A stretch of 64,000 bases of DNA from assembly GCA_014904985.1 (NCBI GenBank), contig MU129009.1:1-64000 (forward strand). The letters are read 5' to 3'. The notes under the pieces were generated by a model. The model saw only the letters and a program-made list of their open reading frames with translations, was not told the origin of the DNA and ran no database searches. This document shows positions 1 to 9,647 of this stretch, piece after piece. A program made the position numbers and the translations under genes. Origin of the DNA: Hydnum rufescens UP504. Its lineage: Eukaryota; Basidiomycota; Agaricomycetes; Cantharellales; Hydnaceae. Each line of letters begins with the position of its first letter. Within the stretch, counting starts at the first letter, position 1.

Positions 1-2437
1 CACTGAAGAAGCATGAGTAAGTTCATCAGTTCATCCTGCTTGTCTCAAGATCTGATGATTTTTCATCAAGGCTGAATGTCATTGTGTCCATTGACGGCTG
101 TTTCACCCAAAAACGACGAAAGGGTAGGGGCGAGTATGACCGAACCCTGGATCGACCGTATACGCTCTTTCTTACACCTGAAACTCTGGATGCCATGAAG
201 GAGCAGTGTTGAGGAGGAACGGCAGCCCATGAAACCGGCATTCAGTTCACCACCGGACGAAGAACATGATGAAACAAGTGAGGTGGACGTAGCAGATTAT
301 GGTGATTGGGTTGATGAGCCAGCTGCAGAGGAGGATTTTGTGGAGCGTGGCATGAAAGTGCCTGTTTCTGCCCTTGATGCGTGCCATGAAAGCTTTACAG
401 CGGCTGACGAGGCCCGCCAGAAAGCATCCACAGCTATTTTCGCCGATACCGTCTCATGGCTCTTCTCTGTGAGCATGACCGAGCTATCTACCTCTGTAAC
501 ATGCAGACGCCAGGAGAAGCTCAGTATTACGCCCTGGCACTGCTGGATGAACTCTTCAAAGGCCTTCCTCCCTGTGCTATGGTGGGAGTCTTGTATGATG
601 TCAGTTGTCAGCTTCACCGAAGCATTGTGAAGGTAGGTTATTAGATACTTCTGTTGAGAATACTTCTCACAACCTATTGATCCAGTGGGGTTTCCTTCCT
701 GAGTGTCCAAACGAATGATATTTGGATATCGGTCTTTCATGCATTCGGTCATCAATGGTCTTGTCAACTGACATACAACCCACATTTGCGCGATGGATTC
801 GGACTTGCTGATGGTGAAGGCTGTGAGCGCTTTTGGAGCTCTATTCGTAAACTCATTCCTGGCTTCGTGTGTCTGGGTACGTTTGTGCAGCCATTACATC
901 ATGTGGACCCTCAGGCCTGATACTATTACTTTTTATAAGTTTAATCAACGTCTCTTTGTTCTCGACACTGATATTCAAGCCAAAGATGTCAAGTCTCTGG
1001 CCAACTTGGGAACTGGCTGCTTAATAAGTGGACTAGAGTCACCAGGCGCCTTAAAGGTGCAAATGCAGTCCTGGATGAGTGTCCTGTGGATCGTGTTACG
1101 CTCAAAAGCCAGTGGAAATTACAGAGGAAGCAGCAGCACCTCCCACATCCTTGTTAGTGATCAATTTTGTCATTCTATTTCGGTAAAATGAATCTCATCC
1201 GACCTTGACACCACATAGGGCAGTCAAAACTCCATGGTGTTCGGATGGTCCAGAGGATCCTGGATCTAAGGGTGGCACGTGCAGAACTCAACACCCGGCG
1301 TAATGCAGTAAAGACGTCGCTGCAGACATGTGCCCCAAACACTCAGCACCACTCTGGTCTCCTACTCGCACTGGATACATTGACAGCAGAACTCAGAGCA
1401 GCAAATCGGAACCTAGAGAGACACGAGGCAATGCTCGGTCATGTAGGTGGGATTGGCTCGAGACACTCCTGAAAAATAAGAGGAAACCGTTTCTTTGAGA
1501 TGCGCATGAACGTATGTGCTCTCAAGCGCAGACTCCGTGACAAGCTTCATGCACGGAAGTTTGAGGAGGGGAGGTTGCGAGCTGATTATCAGCCATTTAA
1601 CACTGGCATGTCAATTTTAACTTGTACCTGCATCCTTTCCTTACAAATTGAGTATATCAGATCAGCGGGTCCATGCCCAAGTTTCTGAAGCGCTAAAGCG
1701 CTGTGGTGGTGCCTTCAAGACTCTTGCGAACAAGATCAATGCGCTGATCAATGAGATGGTGGTTCTCAAAGAGAGCGCTCCTGTGCCTGGTTTTGCTGCA
1801 ATCCCCAGTTGTGTGGATGTTGCCCAAATATGGGACATGGCCCATGGTGCACTTTATGAGGACTGGGACATGACGCTAGATGAGGATGTCATACCAGCAT
1901 GGTTATGTGATGGGGACACTCGAAGAGGTATAGCTGCAATGGTGGATAGAAAGCGTTGCCAAGAGGAGAAGAGGTGACTCTCCAGGCAAGTGAGAGCTGC
2001 CATAAACTGGTTTGTTGAAGAAGAAGAAGAGATCCAATCTGCATTTTTGATAGCTGGAAAGTTCATGACTTAGCTCACATACTTGTTTTCCATCACTGAC
2101 TCCTGTCTTCCTCACAGAAAATGGCATCACAGCCTACCATATTGCCCGACGCTTAGATGCACATCTTAATATGGGAGGCACATGGCATGCAAATCTTGAA
2201 GCAATCGATATTCCTCAACCTAAATGGCCACTCAGCATGGTGCATGGCATTCAGCATAATCATGCTGCACTGATTGCCACTGAAGTCCGACAGGAGGTTA
2301 GTGCCCACCAGGTGACTCAACTGCAGAATGTCCTTGATCTCCCCCTGGCTGAGCCTGAAGAACGGTACTCACTTGATGATATAGAGTGTGAAGATGAAGA
2401 TGAAGGGCTCCTTACTCCCATTGATACTGTAACTTAA
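1..2437 (+). pseudogene. KDZ-family DNA transposase, decayed and 5'-truncated by the window edge
   Basis: Remnant of a KDZ (Kyakuja-Dileera-Zisupton) cut-and-paste transposase. Family landmarks appear in order: VSIDGCF (Asp codon at 93), LYDVSCQ (Asp codon at 597), FHAFGHQWSCQL (from 735) and DGEGCERFW (Glu codon at 816), which should supply the RNase-H-like acidic residues; then a Lys/Arg-rich helical tail (1245-1977) and an acidic C-terminus (2171-2437). An intron at 633-685 is clear. The frame breaks near 207, 451 (one base missing before LMALLCEHDR), 704 and 1010, and an in-frame TGA sits at 1975, so no intact protein can be made. The N-terminal region, often a CxC zinc-binding domain in this family, would lie left of the window. 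Family assignment is firm; exact exon joins after 860 are uncertain. Some indels could be sequencing errors, but their number favours real decay. Confidence 0.85.
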
Positions 2438-2464
2438 TAAGTGTGATATGGAATATTATGAATG

Positions 2465-3430
2465 TGTCTATGTCCCAATTTAGACATGTCTATTTCACAC
2501 ATTAGGCATGTCTATTGACACTGTAGACATGCCTATTCAACCATGTAGATGTGTCTAATTCTCTCAGTAGACATGTCTACTTCTCTGAGTAGATATGCCT
2601 ATTCATCTGTGTAGATGTGCCTATTCACTATATAGACATGTCTATTTGTTTGAGTAGACATGCCTATTTGTGATGTAGACATGTCTATTTCTTTGAGTAG
2701 ACATGCCTATTCCTGATGTAGACATGCCTATTTGTGATGTAGACATGTCTATTTCTTTGAGTAGACATGCCTATTCCTGATGTAGACATGCCTATTTGTG
2801 ATGTAGACATGTCTATTTCTTTGAGTAGACATGCCTATTCCTGATATAGACATGTCTATTTTTTTTGAGTAGACATGCCTATTTGTGATGTAGACATGTC
2901 TATTTCTTTGAGTAGATATGCCTATTCCTGATATAGACATGTCTATTTTTTTGAGTAGGCATGCCTATTTGTGATGTAGACATGTCTATTTCTTTGAGTA
3001 GACATGCCTATTCCTGATATAGACATGTCTATTTTTTTGAGTAGACATGCCTATTTGTGATGTAGACATGTCTATTTCTTTGAGTAGACATGCCTATTCC
3101 TGATATAGACATGTCTATTTTTTGAGTAGACATGCCTATTTGTGATGTAGACATGTCTATTTCTTTGAGTAGACATGCCTATTCCCGATGTAGACATGTC
3201 TATTTTTTTTGAGTAGACATGCCTATTTGTGATGTAGACATGTCTATTTCTTTGAGTAGACATGCCTATTCCTGATATAGACATGTCTATTTTATTGAGT
3301 AGGCATGTCTATTTCTTTGAGTAGACATGCCTATTCATGATGTAGACATGTCTATTCACTATATAGACATGTCTATTGACACTGTGTCTCCCTCAGTAGA
3401 CATGCTTATTCAGTATGTAGACCTAGCATT
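2465..3430. repeat. Array of about 40 copies of a 12-bp palindrome at 21-22 bp spacing
   Basis: The 12-mer TAGACATGTCTA (perfect palindrome) and its variant TAGACATGCCTA recur from just after the KDZ remnant to about 3400. They alternate with 9-10 bp spacers such as TTTCTTTGAG, TTCCTGATR and TTTGTGATG. Centre-to-centre spacing is 21 or 22 bp, about two DNA helical turns, so every site faces the same side. Four sites form a higher-order unit of about 85 bp, repeated nearly unchanged from 2640 to 3300 and degenerating at both ends. Apparent reading frames across it are repeat artefacts. The same 12-mer reappears near 4584, 20280, 20365 and 21980-22018, tying the array to the large element described below. 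Confidence 0.95.
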
Positions 3431-3434
3431 ACAC

Positions 3435-4140
3435 ATTTTACATTGTGGTTTTCTTGGCAGATCAGGGGACATTCAACCTGTTACTAACCGAGTTCATCAA
3501 ATAGCCCCAATATTGCCCACTTGAAAGGGGAAAAAGTTATTCTCCCACTTGAAATTCAAGAACTCTGCTATTTGGCAATTCAGCCACACCATTGACAAGA
3601 ACACCACTACTCAACTCTCCAGGCCAATGCTTTACAATTGAATCATGTCCTTTGGTGCCAGAGTACTGCTCTGGAGAGTGTGTCTAGGAGGTCAAAGGCC
3701 CCCCTGCCACTGGACAATTCAACCACACACTTGATAAGAACACTGCTACCCAGCTGTTCATACTTGTGGATAAGTGAGCATTGCAGGCCACACCATGTTT
3801 CACATTCACATGATGTCCTTTGATTCTGGGGACTGTCCTGGAGAGTGGGCTGAAGGGAAGGAAAGTGTAGACATCACTAGACATCACTAGACACCACTAG
3901 ACACCAAATAGACTCCACTGTGATGCAAAGGTGACTATAATTTTCATTGAGGACTTGGGGACCACTGGTGGACACTGATAGACACTCCCATGGTGCCAAG
4001 GCAACTCCAACTTTAATTGCAAGCTTAGACACCAGTGGACACCAATAGGCACCACCATGATTCCAGGGCAATTACAAGTTTAATTTAGGATTTAGACACC
4101 AATCAATGCACCTGAATGAGACAACCTTGATAGGCCTTGT
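3435..4140. other. Non-coding, weak short repeats
   Basis: No gene recognised. Two similar stretches (about 3550-3720 and 3700-3850) share 'aattgaatcatgtcctttg' and 'ctggagagtg' words, suggesting an old duplication. From 3868 to 4090 there are runs of 'agacaccactagacacc', a looser form of the flanking GACA-type repeats. Confidence 0.6.
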
Positions 4141-4144
4141 CAAA

Positions 4145-4540
4145 GTCAATAATCAAGGTCTAGAGATGACAAGACACAACTGATTTAGACATGCCTAAAT
4201 CAAACTTTGGGACACCTCTTCAAAGTCAATAATTAAGCTCTAGACATGACTAGGCACAACTGATTTAGACATGCCTAAATCAACCATTGAGACACATCTT
4301 CAAAGTCAATAATTAAGCTCTAGACATGACTAGACACAACTGATTTAGACACACCCAAATCAACCCTTGATATGCCTCTTCAAAATCAATAATTAAGCTC
4401 TAGACATCACTAGACACAACTGATTTAGACATGCCTAAATTAACCCTTGGTAGGCCTCTTCAAAGTCAATAATTAAGCTCTAGACATCATTAGACACAAC
4501 TGATTTAGGCATGCCTAAATCAACCCCAGAATGCCTATCA
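4145..4540. repeat. Five 80-bp tandem repeats containing TAGACATGCCTAAATC
   Basis: Unit starts (TCTAGACATGAC-like) fall at about 4159, 4239, 4319, 4399 and 4479, a constant 80-bp period. Each unit carries 'ctgatttagacatgcctaaa' and 'cttcaaagtcaataattaag' with a few substitutions. The TAGACATGCCTA core is the same motif as in the array to the left. The block directly precedes the left inverted terminal block and is mirrored in kind, not in sequence, by the 72-75 bp repeats right of the other terminal block. Confidence 0.9.
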
Positions 4541-4544
4541 AATA

Positions 4545-4740
4545 GTTAAAAAGCCTGGGAGTGGCGCCTGCGGCAGGCACAGATAGGCATGCCTATTATA
4601 GGGACTTAGAAAATTTTCATCTTTTGAACACCTTTAGACACTGCCTAGACGTGCCTATATAAAAACCACCTCTTAGGTCAAAGGCCAATGCAACCGGAAC
4701 CCACCTAAGAGGTACCTTTTTGAGGGTGCGTTAGGTGGCA
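4545..4740 (+). repeat. Left inverted terminal block of a large transposon
   Basis: Read outside to inside this block has: a GGCGCCTGCGGCAGGC-like patch, TAGGCATGCCTAT (4584 on), ACTTAGAAAA, TAGACRY..CCTATA, ACCACCTCTTAGGT (about 4667), CCACCTAAGAGGTAC (about 4701) and GAGGGTGCGTTAGGTGG (about 4721). The reverse complement of 20137-20335 presents the same words in the same order with similar spacing. CCACCTCTTAGGT and ACCTAAGAGGT are themselves inverted copies, so each terminus could also fold. The exact transposon end and target-site duplication could not be fixed because repeats continue outward on both sides. Confidence 0.75.
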
Positions 4741-5550
4741 AAATACACGAAAAATATGGATCAAGCTATGAAATATGGGGGAACAACAATTATGATGAAA
4801 CAGTGCTTCCCAGTATTGCTTGGACCAGAAAATCAATTGAGAACCTATCTTTGGCCACTGCCAAGAGCCACAGATTCATGGGGCTATTGGGAAAACAAAA
4901 TTGTGGAGTGGAAATGAAGGAACCTTCTCCAAGAAATCCTAGGGAACACCTTGAAGGAGCCCCAGATCTCCAAATCCACTTATGAATCCCCTGAAGAGAC
5001 TCCATAAAAGGAAAATTCAATTCTCAAAAAGGAAATCCCTGAAATATTTTTTACAAGCTGCATCACAAGACCACAACTAAAACTATGAATTCAAGATGAC
5101 CCTAGAGACACGAGGCAAAGAAAATCCCAAATTAATGCCCCTAGAGCCATGGAATGTTGAATCGCGGAATGTGCTGAAACTCACAAAAACTCTTTATGAC
5201 TGTCTTAAAAAACCTGCAGGCGCATCAAAATCAACCCCCCTCTTCTTCTGGCTCCTTTCTCTATATGGCTATGTGATCCTCTGCGCTCCTGACCAACTGT
5301 CACAAAGTCTAACTTAATAATATGGCATAACAAACCCTGGCGACCCTTCATCTTCCATCTCTTTCTCATTCTCATTCCATTTGGTATCTATCATCCACAC
5401 ACAACAACTCCATTGACCTATCAACTAAATCACCACAGCTAATATCTAAACTATGGCAAGAAATGGTTAAATAACGTCAAATGCGAGTATAGTAAGCCCA
5501 ATGAGTATAAAAACGGCACAACAGCTAACCAATGACACCCAAGCCCATTT
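4741..5550. other. Non-coding stretch, no gene recognised
   Basis: A+T-rich DNA just inside the left terminal block. Only short chance reading frames (up to about 75 codons) are present, none resembling a known family, and I see no strong repeats. Confidence 0.5.
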
Positions 5551-5553
5551 TTC

Positions 5554-6923
5554 ATGTCCTATTGTACCCCATCAAAACCATCCTATCTCAACATGTCTGA
5601 CTCCACCCATTTTGACTCAACCATGACCTCTGTTCAAAGTTACACATTCAAATACATCCACATGCCTGCTCCCTCTCTGACTCCACCCATGCCACTTGTA
5701 GAACTCAACCTCAATGGGGACATCTTCCTTTCATCTCAAGTCAAACAGGAACAAAACATAATTGATGAGACCTTTTGGCCTGACTCTATCTCCTCTTCGC
5801 ATGCTATTGTCAAGAATTACAATATCAATGAATCTTCTACCAATGCACAGCCACTTTCAGGGCTCGAAACCCAGCAAACCATCAACCCTCATCTCACATT
5901 GCGTCCCCAGACCATTAATCTCTACCCACTCCTCTGTTCATTCCTCTTCCCACTCAGCCCTCGGGAGAACCTGAATTGATTCAGAAGGACATTGTCAGTT
6001 GCCAAGCAACCCCTACCACACAGCAGTTGCATGAATCCTCAGACTCTCCCATGGGGTCTCTCACCTCAAAAAGCACTCATTCTTCATATCATCCTTCCCA
6101 TTGGTCCCATTCTCCTTCCCAGCCTCCTCATGCACCCCACAGCCTTCAAAAAATCAGTATACCATGACCTGGTAAAAATGCCAACTCTTACCATGCATGG
6201 CTGTCCTATTGACAAGTGATTATAGATCACAAGTACAATGCAGTGCAGAAACTTGACAAGATCCAATGCAAGTATGAAGAGAAGTGAAAGGAGGATATAA
6301 AGGACAATGTGGAACTACTTGACCAGTTAAGTTGTACCATCACCAATCACAACCTTCAAATGGATTCTTTCATGCCACCCCTCTCCCTTCTTTTGGCAAC
6401 CCTACATCAACAAGAAGCTGACCTCAAGGCGAAAGCCAAAGACCTCAATAGACGCGACCTCAAACTCTTACAACACAAGCAGTGTGTAACCAATTGGCAT
6501 GATCAGTTACTCTATCTGTCTACATATCACCATGTTACCCAAGTCAACTGTCTCACTAAGATCTTCATCCAAGCAGCAGATATCATGCAACAGCAGCATC
6601 ACTTAGACACCCCATATACAGCATTTGTCCTTCATCATTGTATCGCTTGTGCACTTGCCAAGTTATCTGAATCCCTCCATGCTTTGCATGATCTCACCCC
6701 TTCCATCTCAACCAATGACCAAGCCATTGAATATTATAAGAAATACATGCATGACATTCAGTATGACTTAAAGGATGACAAATGGGCTGAATTCAAGGAC
6801 ACCCCAACTGCATACAAACAAATGGACCTTCCATCCAACCCGGTGACCAATGTGGAAGATAAAAACATCCAGTATCAGAAAATGCGAAATCACACCACTT
6901 CCAGCCATTGGATGATCACATGA
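5554..6923 (+). pseudogene. Broken coding region of unknown function with a coiled-coil C-terminal half
   Basis: No family recognised. The first stretch (5554-5979) encodes a Ser/Thr/Pro/His-rich 141-residue segment; similar composition continues in another frame to 6167. From about 6220 a helical segment begins (HKYNAVQKLDKIQCKYEEK), meets an in-frame TGA near 6285, and continues uninterrupted to 6923 as 200-plus residues rich in Leu, Gln, Lys and Glu with heptad-like spacing (ELLDQLSCTITNHNLQ, LHQQEADLKAKAKDLNRRD). A low-complexity N-terminus followed by a helical domain suggests a real, now broken gene rather than chance. It is inside the large element and points the same way as its transposase, so it could be an accessory gene of the transposon or captured host sequence. 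Introns could explain part of the frame changes. Confidence 0.4.
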
Positions 6924-6974
6924 CCAATTACGAAATTAATTACAGCTATGCATGGAAATCAAATTTGTTCTATA

Positions 6975-7400
6975 ACTCCGTCAGTTTTGATTGGAGAGGT
7001 ACACCCATATAACACTTAGAAAGCTATGATTCACACCTTTTGAATGGTACCAAACACAAGTCAAATGGACCAAAACTGCACTCTCCAGACCAATTTTACT
7101 ATCAAAATCCAGAATTTCCAGTAAAACACGAAGTTCTCCATCAGTTGGCATCCAATCCTCTCGGAACAACTGCACTTAGAAAGATATAAAAAATCCGCAT
7201 CCAATGGTACTGAGCGCGTGAAGAACAAATCAAAACTGAACTCTACAGAATGATACTACTATCAAAATCAACACCTATCAGTAAAAAACAAATTTATCTG
7301 TCAGTTTACATCAGATCTGCTCAGAACTACTGCGCCCAGAAAGCTGTTAAAACTCCACATCTAATGATACCAAGAATGTCTATTACAGATGCAAACTGCT
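6975..7400. repeat. Three degenerate tandem repeats of about 160 bp
   Basis: The words 'gcacttagaaagatat' / 'acacttagaaagctat' / 'gcgcccagaaagctgt' recur at about 7014, 7172 and 7338, and 'tactatcaaaatc' with 'agtaaaa' recurs in step. Divergence is high, so the array is old. No reading frame is shared between units. Confidence 0.6.
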
Positions 7401-7654
7401 GTTTCTGCATCAAATCCCATCCCATGCACTTGTCCCCATTATCAACCAGCAACAAAACACCTTAACCATTGGACTATGCCCAAATTAATCTCCAAAACCC
7501 GGAGATATCCTTTCATTTCACCTCCAAAATGCTCCACATGGTCAGTGACCTCATGCTCCAAGCATTCCACATGCTCAGCAAATTGGTGACATCACCCCCC
7601 TTCATGATTCCTTTTGTTCTCTTTATGAATGACATCACTATGACATCACACTCT

Positions 7655-7830
7655 ATGGATTACTCAGCTATGACTGCATTATGACATCATAGTTTTATTA
7701 CTCTTTTGTTCTACTCCACTATGACCTCATAGTTTTATTACTCTTTTGTTCTTGCTCCATGCACAGCCACCTCCAGAAAGGTATAAAAGCTGGTAGATTT
7801 CTTGTATCCCCCCATCATCTCCTCTCTGGA
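7655..7830 (+). promoter_or_regulatory. Short direct duplication followed by a TATA-like element
   Basis: A 50-60 bp segment beginning 'tatgacatcatagtttt' (about 7680) is repeated beginning 'tatgacctcatagtttt' (about 7721), both with 'attactcttttgttct'. The TGACATCA words resemble ATF/CREB-type sites. About 30 bp after the second copy is GGTATAAAAGC (7780-7790), then a pyrimidine-rich stretch and CATC words typical of fungal start regions. This could be a pol II promoter inside the element, but no convincing gene follows. Inference only. Confidence 0.3.
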
Positions 7831-8185
7831 AATCATCACTGTCAACCACTGTCAACTTTTCTGCTTGCCTCTAAAGAACAGTCTATCTATAAGCCATCTG
7901 GAGCTAAGTCATCTTCAAGGTTGTTGAGACAAAGCCACTGGTAGCCCTCTACACAAATCACTAAAGCCAAGGATAGTTGCAGGACCTAAGGTTAGAGTTG
8001 CTGGACATCCAAGGAAAAGTAAGCATAATGAAATATGAATCAGGTTTTGAAGAAAGAAGGAAGAAACATACTAACAAGACTAACCAAGCACTGACCAGTC
8101 TGTAACCCATAGATATCCACATTTTGACCAGGAGAATGTAAACAAGAATACACAAATATCAGTAAACAGACCAACACAACACAAA
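7831..8185. other. Non-coding stretch, no gene recognised
   Basis: Only short chance reading frames on either strand. No repeat or splice pattern stands out. Confidence 0.4.
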
Positions 8186-8188
8186 TGA

Positions 8189-8345
8189 TGTATAAGCCTT
8201 TCTACAAGCATCCCCTACATATAAGCCTTTCCACAAGCATCCTACACAACATATAAGCCTTTCCACAAGCATCCCAGATGTATAAGCCTTTCCACAAGCA
8301 TCCCAGACATATAAGCCTTTCTATAAGCATCCCAGACAACATATC
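8189..8345. repeat. Five tandem copies of a roughly 30-bp unit
   Basis: Unit core 'tataagcctttccacaagca' followed by TCCC and a variable 3-8 bp linker (AGATG, AGACA, TACACAAC). Five consecutive copies with one or two substitutions each. Differing linker lengths give periods of 28-32 bp. No coding or structural role is visible. Confidence 0.9.
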
Positions 8346-8533
8346 ATTGACTATAGCCAGTCCATATCCCATCCTATTCTCCACTGAACACCATACACAT
8401 CTTGCAGAGTGTGATCAACCATTGAAGTGAACCAACCCAACGAATAACAACAGAAATACAGTCTCCCATCTACACACTGGCTGAACCAGATTTTGATTTG
8501 ACAGTCATTGGAGCTCCCAACCCTTCTTCTATA

Positions 8534-9420
8534 GTGGGTGTGTGGTTCTATATAAATTAAGTCCATTTCCCACCCAGCACAAAAAGAGCAGCACTTGCTG
8601 CTCTTTTTGCACTGTTTTTAAATTTTTAACTAAAGTTTTATTTCCTATTCTAGGCCTGGATATCCCCCCCCCCCCACAACTGAAAGCCCCTGCATCACAC
8701 GAATCAGAATGCCCAAATGGGTAAATGAATGATGGCGGGCACATGATGCCACCAAGATGAAAGTAGGGAGCCACACACCCACTGTGGCAGGTGTGTGGCA
8801 ATATTAGCTATGTATTTTTTTTAATAGCTACAAACGCACAAAAAGAGCAGCAGTTGCTGCTCTTTTTGTGCAAGTCTTGATATAACTAACATTTTATTTC
8901 TATTCTAGGTCAAGCTGTCCAACCTCAGTGCATGAACCCACAGACCTTGAGCCAATGAGTGCACCACCAACAAAACCCCACCCATATGAAACCACAGACC
9001 AGAAGAGCAGGAGGATAGGGCCACACACCCACTGCAGTGGGTGTGTGGCCATATTATGTATGTATTCTTTTAATTTTAGTGAACACATGAACTTACACCA
9101 TCAAGCCCAAATCCACCAACCTGCCAACAAAATCCAGTGTGACCCTGGACCACAAACCTGAACAACATGCTGCAAATGAAAACCAGGGACAAAACCCTGC
9201 ATGACCGCACAAATGAAAACCGTGAACAAAACCATGAATGCCCATATGAACAAAAACCACAAACACCCCCTTGACAGTCTGCCCAAATGGAGCCCAGGCC
9301 CCGACTGGGGCATATGAGCCACACACCCACTGCAGCAGGTGTGTGGTGGATTTAAGGTACTTTTCTTTGACTAATGTGTTATCTATTAACCTGGCCCACC
9401 ACCTACAAACCCGAGACCTG
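8534..9420 (+). repeat. Hairpin/splice-signal module array, block 1 (plus-oriented)
   Basis: First block of the two-hairpin modules. It opens with half a B palindrome (right arm GTGGGTGTGTGG, 8534-8545), then hairpin A1 (8580-8609), B1 (8771-8800), A2 (8836-8871, 17-bp perfect stem, 2-base loop), B2 (9019-9050, a 32-bp perfect palindrome) and B3 (9319-9346). After A1 and A2 come AACTAAAG/AACTAACAT and then CTATTCTAG, which read as branch site and 3' splice site. After B2 nine bases precede GTATGT (9058). The sequence between (8909-9057) would be a 149-nt exon. A hairpins are missing after B2 and B3. Reading frames across the region are not shared between copies, so it looks non-coding or decayed. 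Confidence 0.8.
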
Positions 9421-9466
9421 CATGAACCCCCCCTGTGGTGGCAGACCCTGGGGGGGATAATATGTA

Positions 9467-9490
9467 TATAATAATAATAATAATAAATAG
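9467..9490. repeat. (TAA)n microsatellite
   Basis: About six uninterrupted ATA/TAA triplets between plus-oriented and minus-oriented module blocks, preceded by a run of seven G. Confidence 0.8.
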
Positions 9491-9572
9491 TAAACAATTA
9501 TATAATCTAGCACAGCCATGAATTGGCCCAAAAACTGAATTGGAATGGCCATATTTCGGCCATACTGTCTGA

Positions 9573-9626
9573 GGGACCTATTAGGTACCATTTTCTGCCC
9601 TAAAAATGGTACCTAAATTAGGTCCC
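9573..9626. repeat. Inverted repeat at the orientation switch between blocks 1 and 2
   Basis: Left arm GGGACCTATTAGGTACCATT and right arm AATGGTACCTAAATTAGGTC pair over about 22 bp with a short CTGCCC-type loop and one small bulge. It lies where module orientation changes from plus (block 1) to minus (block 2). Confidence 0.8.
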
Positions 9627-9647
9627 CCCCTTGACTGACCAGGCTGC

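Noticed and set aside
2480..3400. AGACATGTCT matches a p53 half-site consensus
   Set aside because: Fungi lack p53. The match follows from a simple RRRCATGYYY palindrome and says nothing about function here.
2465..3430. CRISPR-like regular array
   Set aside because: The 9-10 bp spacers are themselves repeated, the unit is a 12-bp palindrome, and the host is a eukaryote.
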